Source: Lepidodermella squamata
Lineage: Eukaryota > Gastrotricha
Assembly (NCBI GenBank): GCA_047495785.1
Contig: JBLDXI010000010.1
Coordinates: 1,736,001-1,800,000, forward strand
DNA length: 64,000 nt
Direction of reading: 5' to 3'
In this document: in pieces, positions 11,326 through 22,690 of the stretch
Layout: each line of letters begins with the position of its first letter
How positions within the stretch are numbered: position 1 is the first letter of the stretch
The notes under the pieces: model-generated
What the model was told of the DNA's origin: nothing
Seen by the model: only the letters and a program-made list of their open reading frames with translations
Databases searched by the model: none
Translations under genes and position numbers: made by a program

Positions 11326-13894
11326 TTACTCATCGGCGCTATTTTCGTAAGTTTTAGCCACTTTCAGGGTAGCAACCTTTGCAGGGGCGTGAGTCACAGG
11401 CTCCAAGGCCCGACCTTTGATTTCTTCCCCATTATCCGAGACCCTCAGCTTTCGATCACGCAATGTCGTGGTGTGATGATGCTTGGTGTGCCCAGAAAAT
11501 TCGCCCCAATCTACATCCGGACTACCCCAGCCTCCTCCAACGTTTTGACATTGCTTCATGCAAGAGTCATAGGTCCCGAAAACGAGGTCTTTGTAGTGCG
11601 AAAATGCCCTCCTAAGTATCGGTACGACGGAGCATCGTTGACTCGCCATGTCGAAGACAGTTTGGAACGTGTAATGCGGATTGAAGTGGTAGAAAGGCGG
11701 ATCCCACGTCTGCGCATGATTGCACTTATCCGGAATATCGTGAATTTTGATGCTTCGGGAAGTTGTCCTGGGGATGCATTTCTTCTCACATTTCTTCATT
11801 GACCTGAAGACTAGTTTGGTTAATTGAAGCATTTTCGCTTCCCTCTCGCCGTTCGTAGCCAACCTGCGGCATTTCTGGTGAGTTTTGTCAAAAACGATCA
11901 GGCCATCAGTTTCTGAGAAGTTGCCGTACAACTGGAAGTCTTTATCGTCGAACAAACATCTCTTAGAAACTTTCTTCTTGTGGTTGTTAGGCTTGGTATG
12001 AACGCCGCAAGTCTTCTCACACTGAGCGTGCGATTCAAAAGAAACTCGATCTTCATCTCCGCAATTCGACTTGACAATCTTGCATTTGTTTGTTCGAACG
12101 TCGAAAACGTGGTAACGTTTCTTACCAATCTTGGTACAATTCAGCATTTCGGCGGTGTCAATGTTGCATTTCCAACCATTTCTTCGACTGTGATCAGGGC
12201 TAGGCGTGGTATGGCCTAGTGGACCCTCACATTTGTCGTAGCACTGCTCCCAGAGTTCGAACGAGTAGAGTTTCGTCAATGATTCGCTGACACCCTGAGA
12301 TCGCCAAATGCAACGGTGAGCTTTCCGATCGAAAATGATGTAGTGGTTTGAAAAGTCTGTCACATCTCCCTCTTTAGGCTCGTTGAAGTTACAGATATCG
12401 GCAGGCCAAGTATTGACTGTTGGGTTTATTGGTGGCACTGTAAGAAAAAGTATAGCCTGTTTTGTGATTTTACCAACAAATCTTACCTGGAATCGATTTC
12501 ATGTATCGTTGGCAGGTATTCTGGCAGGAAAGCTTGCTGTTATGTGAATATCGTATCAGATTTTGCTCATTGCACAACGCAATTCTAGTCTCGCATTTCC
12601 CGGTTTGAATATTGAAAACAAAATGGCCTTTAGCACGTGAATCCTTTGACTTCACCTGGGTACAGTTGTGCTCTCGTTCCATGAATGAGCAGATCTGTTT
12701 TGTGCTCAGAGGTTCGACACCAATTGTCGAGTTGTCCTTGCACAAGCGTCGACATTCCCAGACATCTTTGAACGAATTCGCTTTGATTTCCTTTTCACGA
12801 CACGCTCCGGGCTTCATAACACATTTACCGCGCTCACTGTCGAAAATATGGTAGGTTTCAGTCCCGCCAATACGACAGGTTCCTGCTTTTGGGACAAATG
12901 AGCAACGAGGGTCCTTCTCGGTCATCTCGGGCTCCTCATTCGCTGCCGTAATTGGATCTCCATCTTGAGCTTTTCGGGGACGAGTTGTCGCAGTTGTTTC
13001 TTCCACATCGTCGCCCGTAGTTACATCTTTTTTAGCTGTCTTTGAGGCCTTTTGGGTGGTTGCTTCTTCGATTATCGGCTTTGTTGTTGCTTCTTCATCA
13101 GTTGCCTCGGTGGTACTTCTAGCCAATGTTGTTTTCCTCAAGGCTGGTTTCTTCGAGCTCCGCCTCAAGCACTTTGACTCGCACTCAGCTTGTGATTTGA
13201 AAGCATCGCGCTCAGCATTTGGGCATGAACTCATTAGTGACAAGCACTTTTTGCTCTTCTGATCGAAAACTGTCACTGATTGACCAGAAGGATTATCGCA
13301 AGGAAGAAGCGAATGCTGGCATTTTCGATCTTTGCCAGGTTTATGCTTTCCAGGAACAATAGTGCCATGTCTCATTCTTTTGGTTGTCCGTCGCAATTTA
13401 GCCCTGCGATTCTCAGGGGTAGTTCGTCTGGCCGTGACAGCCCTACCCTTAGCAGTTACTGGAGTGGTTGGAGTTTCATCCATTGCATTTTCTTGCTCTT
13501 GCTGCTGAATTTCATCCTTTGAAACTGGCTTCGAGGTCGTTGATTCGGTTGCAGCTTTCAGAGTTGTTGCATCATCTGTCTTCTCACTGTCATCCGCGGT
13601 TGTAGTTGCTGGAGCTTCTCTAATCGCCGATGTGGTCGTCTCTTTAGCCTTCTTGTCTTTCGCCGTGGTCTTGCTTTCCATAGTCTTGGCTGCATCATCA
13701 TCGGCCGTTTCTGTTGTAGTAGTTTCTTCGGTCTTCGTTGGCTGGTCTTCTGGCTCCACCGTGGTTGTCGCTGTAGTGGGGTCTCCTTTCTTATCTACGA
13801 CTCTCAGCACACGATCATTGTCGCCTGAAGCGCCATCGAACAGAACAGTGACAAACAAGATCAAACAAGTCAGAGATCTCATAGTTAATCGCAT
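11326..13894 (-). CDS. Secreted multi-domain Kunitz protein K1 (seven Kunitz-like domains)
   Basis: 839 aa from exons 13894-12487 and 12437-11326, joined across a 49-base GT-AG intron. Signal peptide (about 1-24), a Thr/Glu/Lys-rich linker (about 30-185), then seven Kunitz/BPTI-like units at about 190-240, 333-388, 402-460, 485-540, 560-610, 625-690 and 707-765. Unit 5 has C-x8-C-x15-C-x6-C-x12-C-x3-C, very near the canonical spacing. Units 4, 6 and 7 keep cysteines 1, 3, 5 and 6 but lack both 2 and 4, which form one disulfide in the Kunitz fold. Residues after Cys2 (P1 position) vary (Asp, Arg, Thr, Thr), so trypsin-type inhibition is plausible only for unit 2. A second low-complexity linker separates units 1 and 2. 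Probably an extracellular or secreted protease-inhibitor-like or structural protein; the role is inferred from fold only. Confidence 0.85.
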
Positions 13895-14394
13895 GCTTAA
13901 GCTAGCTAACGGCGAAGCTGTATCGCGCCGAAGAATTCCACCCGGCTCAGCGAGACGTGAGTTGGTTCGAAAGTGAGGAGTTTGATCTCACGATTCGTCT
14001 GCCTCCTAATCTCCATCATCATGTCTCCGTTGAATTTCTTATTTAGATCGTTTTAATCGAATGCAATGTTGTTCTATAGTTGTGTGTCTAATTACGAAAA
14101 AAAGAACTTCAAAGATACAATTCAGCAGCCATGTGACAGAGTTGGCTGTTCAAAATGCAGATAATCAAAGATCCAAGATCGAAATGCTTAGGAATAAAAA
14201 TAAACAGGACAATTTTCAGTGCATGGATTACTCAGACTCCGCGTGAAAAAATGCAATCTTGTGGTAATAGTCCATCTTTGGTCATTACTCATTTGCGAAT
14301 GGTTAAATTATCTTGATCACGAATCTTCAAAATTCGAATCTTTTATTTTTTCAAGATGGTGTTCATGTTTTATTCAACATTCATTTTTGTTTCT
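13895..14394. other. Intergenic DNA between K1 and K2
   Basis: About 500 bases, presumably the K1 promoter (-) and K2 3' flank. No clear TATA box or other gene was found. Confidence 0.35.
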
Positions 14395-15622
14395 TCATGG
14401 TTCATTTGCCTGTGCAATTTTCTCGTTTCCTGTTGGCGGCAGTACCTCCTCATAAATTGGCTCAATGAACTCCCAATCTTTAGTTATTGTTTCTTTCCTT
14501 GGATTGCAGGCTCTCAGGCATTCAGAAATCGTCTGAAAGCTGTTCATTTTCGATATCCGCTCATCGATTCCTTCATCCGCCTCCCAGCATCGATCTTCCA
14601 GCCGATCGTAGACGATGTACGCCTTAGAGTATGCGTGAAAGGGTGGGGCTCGAAAGTAGTCCGCTCCTTTTCTAAACATTGTAAACTCGCAGCGTCGGTC
14701 TTTTATCTTCCACGAGGGGACTATGTATGAGAAACGTGTTAATTAGAAGCATTTTGAATGAATTTCTTCCTCCCTTACCTTTCTTCCTATAGATAGCGCA
14801 AGTGTCCATGCAGCTGTGCTCACTCTCATGCGAGTGCCGCTTCAAATCGATATCATTACATTGAGAAATCCTCGTCTCGCAACGTCCAGTTTCAATGTTG
14901 AAGATCAGCTCAATGTTATTCTCATTCCGCCTCGCAACTTTGAAAGAGTACGACACAGTGCAGTGATCCCGTCGCTCCATGAAGCTGCAAATTTCTCTTG
15001 TATCAATCGGCGAGACAGCAACAGTAGAGTTGTCTTTACAATTCCGCCTGCATTCCCAGTGGTGGGCGAAAGCTTGGGCTTTAATTACTTCACCTCTGCA
15101 TCCCCCTTCTCTCAGTTCACATTTACCGGTTATTGAGTTGAAAATGTGGAAGGTGTGCTTGGATTTGCTCTTGCAATTATCATTGCTGGTCTTCGGAGGT
15201 TCAAAAAGGCAACGCTCGTCGTTCTTCATTGGGGTTGGAGGAGCATTTGGGTCCTCGGTCGTAGTTGAATCCTTTGACACATTTCTTCTATTAGCTCCAC
15301 CAGAACCATTATCACCAAAATTCACAACAGGTGGGTTGGCTTTCGGGATTGCTGTTTGTTGGGTGCTAGTCTCGCCGACCTTCCAACTAGGATTATGTCT
15401 TGTTTTCTCAGGTTCAATGTAGCTGATCTCAGAAGTTCCAATTAAGCTTGCCGTTGAATGATGAGCTGATTCCGTTGCCGTTACTCTTGTACCAGTTTGA
15501 TTGAAGACGCCATTTGCTGGATTAGGATGGCTATTCGAATGCTGAAAGATATCTCCTATTTCGTTTGCAAACGCCACAAACCCAAGTTGTGACACTGCTG
15601 CAAGGAGATACATTGATTTCAT
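14395..15622 (-). CDS. Secreted Kunitz protein K2 (three Kunitz-like domains)
   Basis: Exons 15622-14779 and 14720-14395 with a 58-base intron, 389 aa. An in-frame ATG at 15655 would add 11 residues; 15622 was preferred because it directly starts the signal peptide MKSMYLLAAVSQLGFVAFA. A Ser/Thr/Asn-rich segment follows, then two six-Cys Kunitz units whose linker (DNSTVAVSPIDTREICSF) closely matches the linker between units 2 and 3 of K1, and a third unit in exon 2 lacking cysteines 2 and 4. P1 residues are Lys (unit 1) and Thr (unit 2). K2 and K1 are neighbouring, same-strand paralogues. Confidence 0.83.
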
Positions 15623-15655
15623 ACTTTGCCGGGGTTTCTGTTGGATTTCCCTCAT

Positions 15656-17078
15656 TTTTTGATCATCTTCAGCGTTTTACGTGAGTTGAATTCTTTCAGA
15701 TTAATTAAAACATAACGTCTGAGCTTAAACCTTGCGCTGTGAATGGGCGTTACCGTAATTGTATCTAGCTCATCAATCACAGGTCGGACCTTTGATTTTT
15801 CGCGACATTATTTATTATATAGCACAGACTCTTAGAATTTCTGCATATTATAAACTGAGCATTATTGCGCAACCTGACATGTTCTTTTCACGCATTATGT
15901 AAAATTAGCTCCCGGCATGTGTGAGCGTTAGAAGCTGCAAGATCCGATGCCCGAAATGTTCGTTACATTTATGATGCGATATTTATCACGAGAATGGTTT
16001 TTGAGTTGAACAGTGAACATCAGATTAAGTCCAATTATTTTCGAATTTCGGGCTGATACACAAGTCCAGAATATCGGTGAACTCCAGGCAGCAGCGTTTA
16101 CAAAAGCTATGTTATTACGCTAGCTTTCAAACTACATATTACTAACGAAAAACAACGCCCGACGTCAGTTGTTATACCTTCTGTTATTTTTTAGAGTGAG
16201 ACGCAATGATGGCCAGCAATTGTTCAAGTACAGCAAAGCCGTCAACTAGCGTCAAAATCAACGGCGTTCCAGCGGCTACATAATCAAGTAATTCGATGTC
16301 AAGATCTGCGAGGCACATGGTTTTCTCTGAACTTACCAACAAAGTCAACAAACTCATAAACCTAATTTTCCACGTTTTCCGTCTACAAATTCTCAGCTTC
16401 CCGAGGGCTGGTCGCAAAATGTTGATATCTAACATTTGAAGGTTCGAACTGAACGAGGAATTCAAACTGGATCTGTCCCAACTTTCAACGTTGGAATTAG
16501 ATTCTATTTAATCGTAAATCCTAAAAATTTGAACTTCTCATTGCCAAATAGTAGTAAACCCATGAAGCAAACGCATGATACGTCAAGCTAACGTTGTATT
16601 TTCATTCGCTTAAGTAAGGGAGAGGGGATTTCTTCATTGGAAATTCGTCTTTGCGTAGTTGGTGGGTTTATCGTTAAGCTTAATTATCAACGAACGCAAG
16701 TTCGAAGGCTACCTACCTTCGAGGGATTACTATATCAACATGCTCATATCAATAGATGAATTCGGGCGTTAGTTTGTTACTGAGCTTTACTTGACTATTA
16801 GTGAAGTAAATTTCGATTTTTCAACTTCATCATAATGTATATATAGCTTTTTAGTTCGAATTCGTGATTCGTGAGCCATAAATAGTCAGATATCCGCATG
16901 CTTTCAGTCGTTATATGTCTACTGTCCTAAAAGATCGGGGAAACTCCTGGAACCTGGGGAGGCGAAGCCATTTACATTTCGCTCTATCATCAACTCGTAA
17001 CATGATCTTAGTCCCTTCTTGCTGCCTATTTTAAGCGCTAATATGCACTTACCAACCCATTTGCCTGATTACTTGTCC
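15656..17078. other. Gene-poor intergenic DNA
   Basis: No coding feature supported. A 93-codon open frame on the - strand at 16184-16465 has no signal peptide, domain or paralogue and is probably chance. This region holds the divergent promoters of K2 (-) and the class C receptor (+). Confidence 0.4.
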
Positions 17079-17086
17079 TTTATAAG
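17079..17086 (+). promoter_or_regulatory. TATA box of GABA-B-like receptor G1
   Basis: TTTATAAG lies 42 bases before the start codon at 17129, the same spacing seen for the TATA boxes of the channel genes. Confidence 0.45.
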
Positions 17087-17128
17087 CATGATCTAAAATT
17101 CAAAATCCCAATAGAACGTTTAGCGATA

Positions 17129-19549
17129 ATGAATCAATCTTTGCTGCTTTCGCTCATCTTTATGGCTGTTGAAATTGCTGGCCGGAAGACGAATCGTCTC
17201 AGCATGTTCATTTCTATGCCCTTTACCGGAAACGAACCAAGGGATGGCCTCGGCTGTCTATACGGTACTCAGGTTGTTCTCGATGCCGTAAATAACCGAT
17301 CGGATATCCTACCTGATTATCATCTGGAACCTGACTACAGAAATGAAGGTCTCGGACCGCTGGCTGCTTCAGCTCTTCTGAGCTATATCCGAAGCTTCGA
17401 AGAGGTTGGGAATCAACAAGATCCTTTGTATTTGTCTCCAATAGTAAGTGGGCTGTACTACACTCCGTCCTGCTTAACAGTTGGAGGACTTCTCGCGAAA
17501 ACGATGAATCTCGTTCCGATCTCAGGTGGCTGCACTTCACCTATTTTCACAGGGAATCGAGTGAAATACCCGAATTTGTACAGGACTCGTAACTCAGGCG
17601 AGTTGGTCAGTGTTCCGCGAATTATCTTCATCAAACAGGTCGGGAGGTGGTCTCAAGTTGGTATCCTAACATCAGCAGGGAATCCTAATAACTACCTACT
17701 CGCCATCGACTTCTGGCAACTTGCTCTAGCTAACTCAATCAGAGTCCCTTGGTTTGACATAATAATGCAGGTAGATGAAAGGATCGTCACTTCGATGAAG
17801 CAAAGCAAACTCCGAATTTTCGTTGTCGATATCAGCGAGCCGGTTGAATTCAACAAGTTACTGTGCTTCAGTTACAAACAGGGTCTATCAGGTGAAAGAT
17901 ATGTCTTCATTGCCCAGACCTGGGCTTTTATCGACCCGTCATTCCTATCGCCTCAGCAAATCCCTGGTTGCACTAAGGATAACATGGTTTTGATGCTGAG
18001 GCAGACCTTCTTCATTGGATCTCCAACAGTTGCGATTGAAAACTTTGGCGCTTCAACTCTCGGGCATGATTTGGTTGAATTCGAAAGGCTCTTCGATATC
18101 ACATCGAATGGTTACAGAAAAGCGGACTATTTATCCCGCCATTACTGCTATGACACAACTCTGCAAGTAGTCCTGAGTCTGAATGCAACTGAGTCAATGC
18201 TGAATAGCAAGTTCAACTCGACTTTGAAGGATTATAGTAAAAACCCCGAAGCTGTAGCTCAAATTGCCAATCTCACATCGGGAGAGGTCGATTACCTGGG
18301 TCTTAGGGTCGGAGGTCGGCAAAAGTACTCCTCCCGTCTCGAAATGGATGGTCAGATGCAGACGGTGTCAAGCTGGAACCCAGAAGCAGGAATCATGGAG
18401 CCGATCTCAAAAATCAGCTTTGATGTTAGTAAAGGTTCCTACAAGAACATTGAAGCCTACACTGTGCAGCATATCCGACGTGTTTCTTGGCTATCCATAT
18501 CGAAAATACCCCCTCAGGATTCTGCAACCTTAGTAACGCAAAAGGAAGACATTCCCAAGCAATTCTTCTATGCTTTACTGGCTTTTGGTGGTCTCAATGT
18601 TATGACTGTTGTGATAAATCGTGTGGCTCTATTTCGAAAGGAATACAATTACTACATGCTATCGAAATGGTTATTCTCAGCTGGTACTATCCTTGCATCG
18701 GCTGGGTCGGTTCTCTTCGCAGCTCCAACGGATTCAGGAAACTGGTTATGCTCGGCTCGACTGTTTTTCGTCGTAGTAGGTCTCACGTTGATGAATACGT
18801 ATCTCACGCTAACTATCCTCATAACACTGGGCAGGCCAAAGTACAAGCCAATCAACAGGCAGCGAATTACGTCAAGAAGTCTTGGCACCAGAACCAGCTT
18901 TTCAAGGCGAGACAGCCGAATGGTAGCTACGAATTATGCTCAAGCTCGTACTCGACCATCAATCCATCCAACTGTTGACGAGTCTCAAATTTCTCAAAGC
19001 ATCGCCGAACCCGTTATCAAATACGAAATGTTCGATCCTAAATCGAATGATCGAAAAATCGTTCTTTCCATGATTGTATACTCAGTAGTGGTTCTCATCT
19101 TGCTAGTTGCTATGGTTCCCAGCGACCCTTGGTCAATGAGACAAACTAGTTACGGAGTTCCATTCTACGACGATAAGTTGGACACGATCACAGAATCTTC
19201 GGTTTCTACTTGCTACTCGGAAACTGAGAACGCGTGGCTGAGTGTTTTCCTGATACTCAGTACTCTCCCGTTGTTGGTCGGAATTTATTTGAGCTACGAA
19301 TGGCAATGTTACGCAAAGCAGTGCTGCTATAACTCCTGCCCGGACTTCGCGAAACTCTTACCCTTGAGCTTTCGGCGATTGAATTCAACTATTGCGAATC
19401 AGTTAACCCTTATGCTATGCGGCACAGCTGCAATTTTCGCTTCTTCGCAATCGTCCCCGGTGTACCATTACATTGAGATGAGTGTTTTTGTAATCTTCTC
19501 AGCAAGCACTTCATTCCTGATTGTCGCTTGGAAAGTCGAATCGCTGTGA
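17129..19549 (+). CDS. GABA-B-like class C G-protein-coupled receptor G1, intronless
   Basis: 806 aa in a single exon. A signal peptide (about 1-17) precedes a periplasmic-binding-protein-like Venus flytrap domain (about 22-440), then directly seven membrane segments (TM1 about 478-500, TM7 ending about 800). There is no Cys-rich domain between flytrap and TM1, the layout of GABA-B-type rather than glutamate-type class C receptors. The PPQD before TM1 matches the WxG..PP.D segment of GABA-B subunits. The ligand-binding lobe is divergent, so GABA binding is not implied. A long third or second cytoplasmic loop (about 570-640) is Arg/Ser-rich. No coiled-coil tail is seen. Lack of introns in a short-intron genome suggests retroposition or intron loss. 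Paralogue: G2 at 45035-47308. Confidence 0.82.
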   Translation: MNQSLLLSLIFMAVEIAGRKTNRLSMFISMPFTGNEPRDGLGCLYGTQVVLDAVNNRSDILPDYHLEPDYRNEGLGPLAASALLSYIRSFEEVGNQQDPLYLSPIVSGLYYTPSCLTVGGLLAKTMNLVPISGGCTSPIFTGNRVKYPNLYRTRNSGELVSVPRIIFIKQVGRWSQVGILTSAGNPNNYLLAIDFWQLALANSIRVPWFDIIMQVDERIVTSMKQSKLRIFVVDISEPVEFNKLLCFSYKQGLSGERYVFIAQTWAFIDPSFLSPQQIPGCTKDNMVLMLRQTFFIGSPTVAIENFGASTLGHDLVEFERLFDITSNGYRKADYLSRHYCYDTTLQVVLSLNATESMLNSKFNSTLKDYSKNPEAVAQIANLTSGEVDYLGLRVGGRQKYSSRLEMDGQMQTVSSWNPEAGIMEPISKISFDVSKGSYKNIEAYTVQHIRRVSWLSISKIPPQDSATLVTQKEDIPKQFFYALLAFGGLNVMTVVINRVALFRKEYNYYMLSKWLFSAGTILASAGSVLFAAPTDSGNWLCSARLFFVVVGLTLMNTYLTLTILITLGRPKYKPINRQRITSRSLGTRTSFSRRDSRMVATNYAQARTRPSIHPTVDESQISQSIAEPVIKYEMFDPKSNDRKIVLSMIVYSVVVLILLVAMVPSDPWSMRQTSYGVPFYDDKLDTITESSVSTCYSETENAWLSVFLILSTLPLLVGIYLSYEWQCYAKQCCYNSCPDFAKLLPLSFRRLNSTIANQLTLMLCGTAAIFASSQSSPVYHYIEMSVFVIFSASTSFLIVAWKVESL

Positions 19550-20471
19550 TTTACGTTTCATTTGATGTTGTTTTTTTTGTCTCAGGGTAAAGCGAACGAA
19601 GAACGGACGGAAAAAAACCGGACGAGACAGATGTTTGAACGTGTGGTTAATCAAGGATTCGATCATTAGTATGGGCATCAGTTCTCTGAGTATATCTAAA
19701 CAAATGAAAAAATAAGGACTTCATTGAACGTAGACATCGTGCGAGCGTGCAAATGTGGATGTTAATTGCCACATCTTCTTAAATTAGCTGTTAGCTAATT
19801 AAAATAAATTGAAAACATTGAAATTGTGTTATGATTCATCCTCCATAGATACACATATAATATACCTGCACTCAGTTCACAATTCAGTTAAACATTCAAG
19901 GAGCACGTGAAATAATTCTATAAAGATCGCCACACGGCCAATGTGATGTATAACCCAAATTTTAATCCTGTATCTGAGATTAAATAAGAATCAATGATTA
20001 AATTGATCCTTTCCACAGCTTGTCGACTAATCCAAGATTACAAGAGAATCGTCATCGCTGTGCTCTACATAATTTGAATTATGATTCAGAATTTAAAAGT
20101 CGGAAACGCGTGAGGATCCGTTCTCACTGAAACAATGTCAGTCCTTGGTATATCATTGATTTTTCGCTAAATACCACGGTTAATCAGGACTTTCTATATA
20201 GGAAATCCTTAGATGCAAATAGAGTTTTATTCCGGTTGGAGTGCGAATCAGTTCGACATCTCTGTAAGCATTCAGCCTCACTCTTGTGAAAGATCATTAC
20301 ATTACTAAATCGAGTTTTTGCGCTAGAACATAGAGGAGGTCAGGCGACGCGGCGACCGGACTTGACGAAAATTCAAAATTCCCCCCATAAATGCGTTGCC
20401 ATGGAAAATATTTAAAAAATTATTAAATTGTTTGACTTTTATTTATTTTAATTTTGAAATATTTATTTTAT
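19550..20471. other. Intergenic DNA downstream of G1
   Basis: No gene seen; AT-rich with scattered AATAAA motifs (for example near 19801) that may serve as the G1 poly(A) signal. Confidence 0.4.
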
Positions 20472-20717
20472 TTAACTTGAGTGAAGAAAATGGGGGAGAA
20501 GGCGAAATTTTTGAACTTTTACCCTGGACGTTTCTAGGTGCCGTTGTGCCGTTGCAAACAGCCCGCATGAGGAAACACTGTCTTTTTGAACTATCGAGAA
20601 TATGATCTCGTCGGCATCGCTATTTATACATCTCATCTTCTCGGGTTTCATGTAGGAGCATCTCGAGTCGGGTTTCTCAAGATCAGGCGGATCGGATGGA
20701 TCATAAGCAGTGGTCAT
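20472..20717 (-). pseudogene. Broken Kunitz-domain fragment
   Basis: An 81-codon frame contains a segment beginning DSRCSYMKPEKMRCINSD, which resembles the start of Kunitz unit 2 in K1 (RCSF...C). The third and following conserved cysteines and the F..C...C end are missing, and no signal peptide precedes it. Read as the decayed first half of a Kunitz unit lying between K2 and K3; an unrecognised upstream exon is possible. Confidence 0.4.
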
Positions 20718-21137
20718 CCCAACTGCTACAGTTTGGGAATATTATTTTCAGTAACATCATAGCAGCCTTCGAATTCCATAATCTTATGTACTCGTCCCTT
20801 TCTCATCCCTTGCTTCGATCAAAATGCAAAAGCTAAATGAAACTAGGGACGTTAGAATTATCATTACTCCATCTTGTTTCATTGAGTTAGTCCTGTTAGT
20901 CTAGGGTTGCGATGAGGAATGAGGATTTTAATTCATATTCGGATCACCGATCGCGCGGATCACCGAATCAGCTCAATAACAAAGCAATTCAGTTTCAAAA
21001 GCCTTTATTTACAAAATGCTCAGTGTATAATAAATTTTATTCTGAGATGTTACAACCGGTTTAAATTCTACACGACCTCAGGATTTTCACGGCACCGGTC
21101 ATTACAATTATCGTACATAGTTAACAGTATTTTGCTC
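20718..21137. other. Intergenic DNA 3' of K3
   Basis: No gene seen. A direct repeat GCGGATCACCGA/CGGATCACCGAT occurs at about 20939-20968. Confidence 0.35.
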
Positions 21138-21674
21138 TTAGTTCATGTAGTCCCTGCAAGCGTATTCACAGCTGAATTTGTCCTTATGCGAATGACGTTT
21201 GACGACAGTCTCATCACAGCCGCCATGTTGATCCTCACACTTCTTGGTCTCAGCATTGAAAACAGTGTAGGGTCCATTCGGGAAGCGCATGTAGCAAGGA
21301 CCCGCAAGGGCTGGGTTATACGTGCACAGCTCCTCGGTGCTGACAGAGTCCGATTCCGGGTTTGACTCGGTCGTATCTCCGCAGATTTCACGGCACTCGG
21401 CCGCTGATTTGAAGGACACTTTCCGAACCTCAGCAACGCGACAGGCTCCGTTCTCCGTAACACATTTGCCGGTCCTTGAGTCAAAAACAATGAAGTTAGG
21501 GCTGCCGCCGATCAGACAGGCGAAATTAGCTGGATGGTAAAAGCAGCGTGTATCATTCGCCTTTACTAATTTCTCCAGCAATTCATCAGTGGATTTTTCG
21601 CTCGATGAGAGGCAGCATGATGCTCTGAGGACTGCAGTTGCACAGATCAAGGCTTGAAACAATGAAAAAGTCAT
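21138..21674 (-). CDS. Secreted two-domain Kunitz protein K3
   Basis: 178 aa, single exon. Signal peptide (about 1-21) followed by two complete six-Cys Kunitz domains. Domain 1 spacing is C-x8-C-x15-C-x6-C-x14-C-x3-C with Leu at P1. Domain 2 has the typical GPC at Cys2, Tyr at P1, and x9/x16/x6/x15/x3 spacing. The inter-domain linker ends in STEELCTY, resembling STKQICSF in K1. A small secreted serine-protease-inhibitor-like protein; with Leu and Tyr at P1 a chymotrypsin- or elastase-like target is more likely than trypsin, by family knowledge. Related to but shorter than K1 and K2. Confidence 0.85.
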   Translation of the reverse strand: MTFSLFQALICATAVLRASCCLSSSEKSTDELLEKLVKANDTRCFYHPANFACLIGGSPNFIVFDSRTGKCVTENGACRVAEVRKVSFKSAAECREICGDTTESNPESDSVSTEELCTYNPALAGPCYMRFPNGPYTVFNAETKKCEDQHGGCDETVVKRHSHKDKFSCEYACRDYMN

Positions 21675-21747
21675 TTTGTTGTGACAATAGGTATCTTTAA
21701 AAAAGTAGAGTTTTCAAATTGATTGAATTTACTGGCGTTGCTTCGCG

Positions 21748-21755
21748 TTTTTATA
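21748..21755 (-). promoter_or_regulatory. TATA box of K3 within a short palindrome
   Basis: On the minus strand TATAAAAA sits inside CGCGTATAAAAACGCG, 74 bases before the K3 start codon. Confidence 0.4.
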
Positions 21756-21967
21756 CGCGTGAAATTTGCATATAAGCTTCATGTGATATGTGATACAATT
21801 GCGTTTTCTTGGATTTTGCAATGTCATTCAGCGAATTGTTATCAGCGTACATAGATGTTATCGGCATGGAGCCAAAACCCCCGGCCGAAAGCACACTCGC
21901 AGATGAAAATAATCATTATACTGTCAGAAATATTTTCTTTTCTCGGAAAAAAAATAATTTCTAATTC

Positions 21968-22690
21968 ATTCTTTTCTGGAAAAAGAAATATATGTGTCGT
22001 GGGCGAAATTTGGGCGTATTACGTAATACGCCTAGGTGTGTATCGAATACAGTAACGCCTAGGCGCGATATGTAATATGAGTGATAACTAGGCGCCAGTC
22101 GAAATCACCAATGGCGCCAGGCGCTAGCGGTGATATTGAGGTTTATTCGCTTCACGCCTAGGCGCTATGCGAGTAGCATGAAAGGCGACCACTAATTAAT
22201 ATTTCGTACTAACTTTTAAGCGTGATTTTAATGGCACCTGGTATCAAGATTTTCTCAGAAGCAATTGAAATTCCCCAAAAAATGCCGAAAAACTGTAATT
22301 TGATGAGTTGAGCTCAAATGGTCCGCATTAGATCAGATTTTACACTAGATGAATGAACTCTTGCCGCCTTCTTGGTAGTAAATGAGTGTCCCGTGCCGGT
22401 TTGCGCAAGAATCATCTTCCAAGTTGTAGAGGCTATGGGTTTTATTAGGGTTTGATGTTGATTGCGCCTTTATTGCTTGCTCTCGAAATAAAAATTTTAG
22501 AGATTTTAACGTGTATTTCGATATTCGACTGGCGCCTAGGCGTATTAAGGTATATCATTAACGCCTAGGCGTATTCGGTGATATTGTCAAGGCTTAGTCG
22601 CGAGCGCGCATATTCGCTGGCGCCTAGGCGTATTCCGAATACGCCATTTTCGACTGGCGCATGCGACATATGTTTTCCGGCGGAAAAATG
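21968..22690. mobile_element. Inverted-repeat element built on CGCCTAGGCG palindromes
   Basis: The left end (ATATGTGTCG... GCGTATTACGTAATACGCCTAGG) and the right end are imperfect inverted copies. The palindrome CGCCTAGGCG occurs perfectly at 22056-22065, 22155-22164, 22533-22542, 22562-22571 and 22621-22630, plus near matches. The middle is ordinary AT-rich DNA with no long frame. Interpreted as a non-autonomous DNA transposon with subterminal palindromes. Confidence 0.55.

Noticed and set aside
11314-11802. 162-codon plus-strand frame inside K1
   Set aside because: Antisense shadow of the Kunitz coding sequence.
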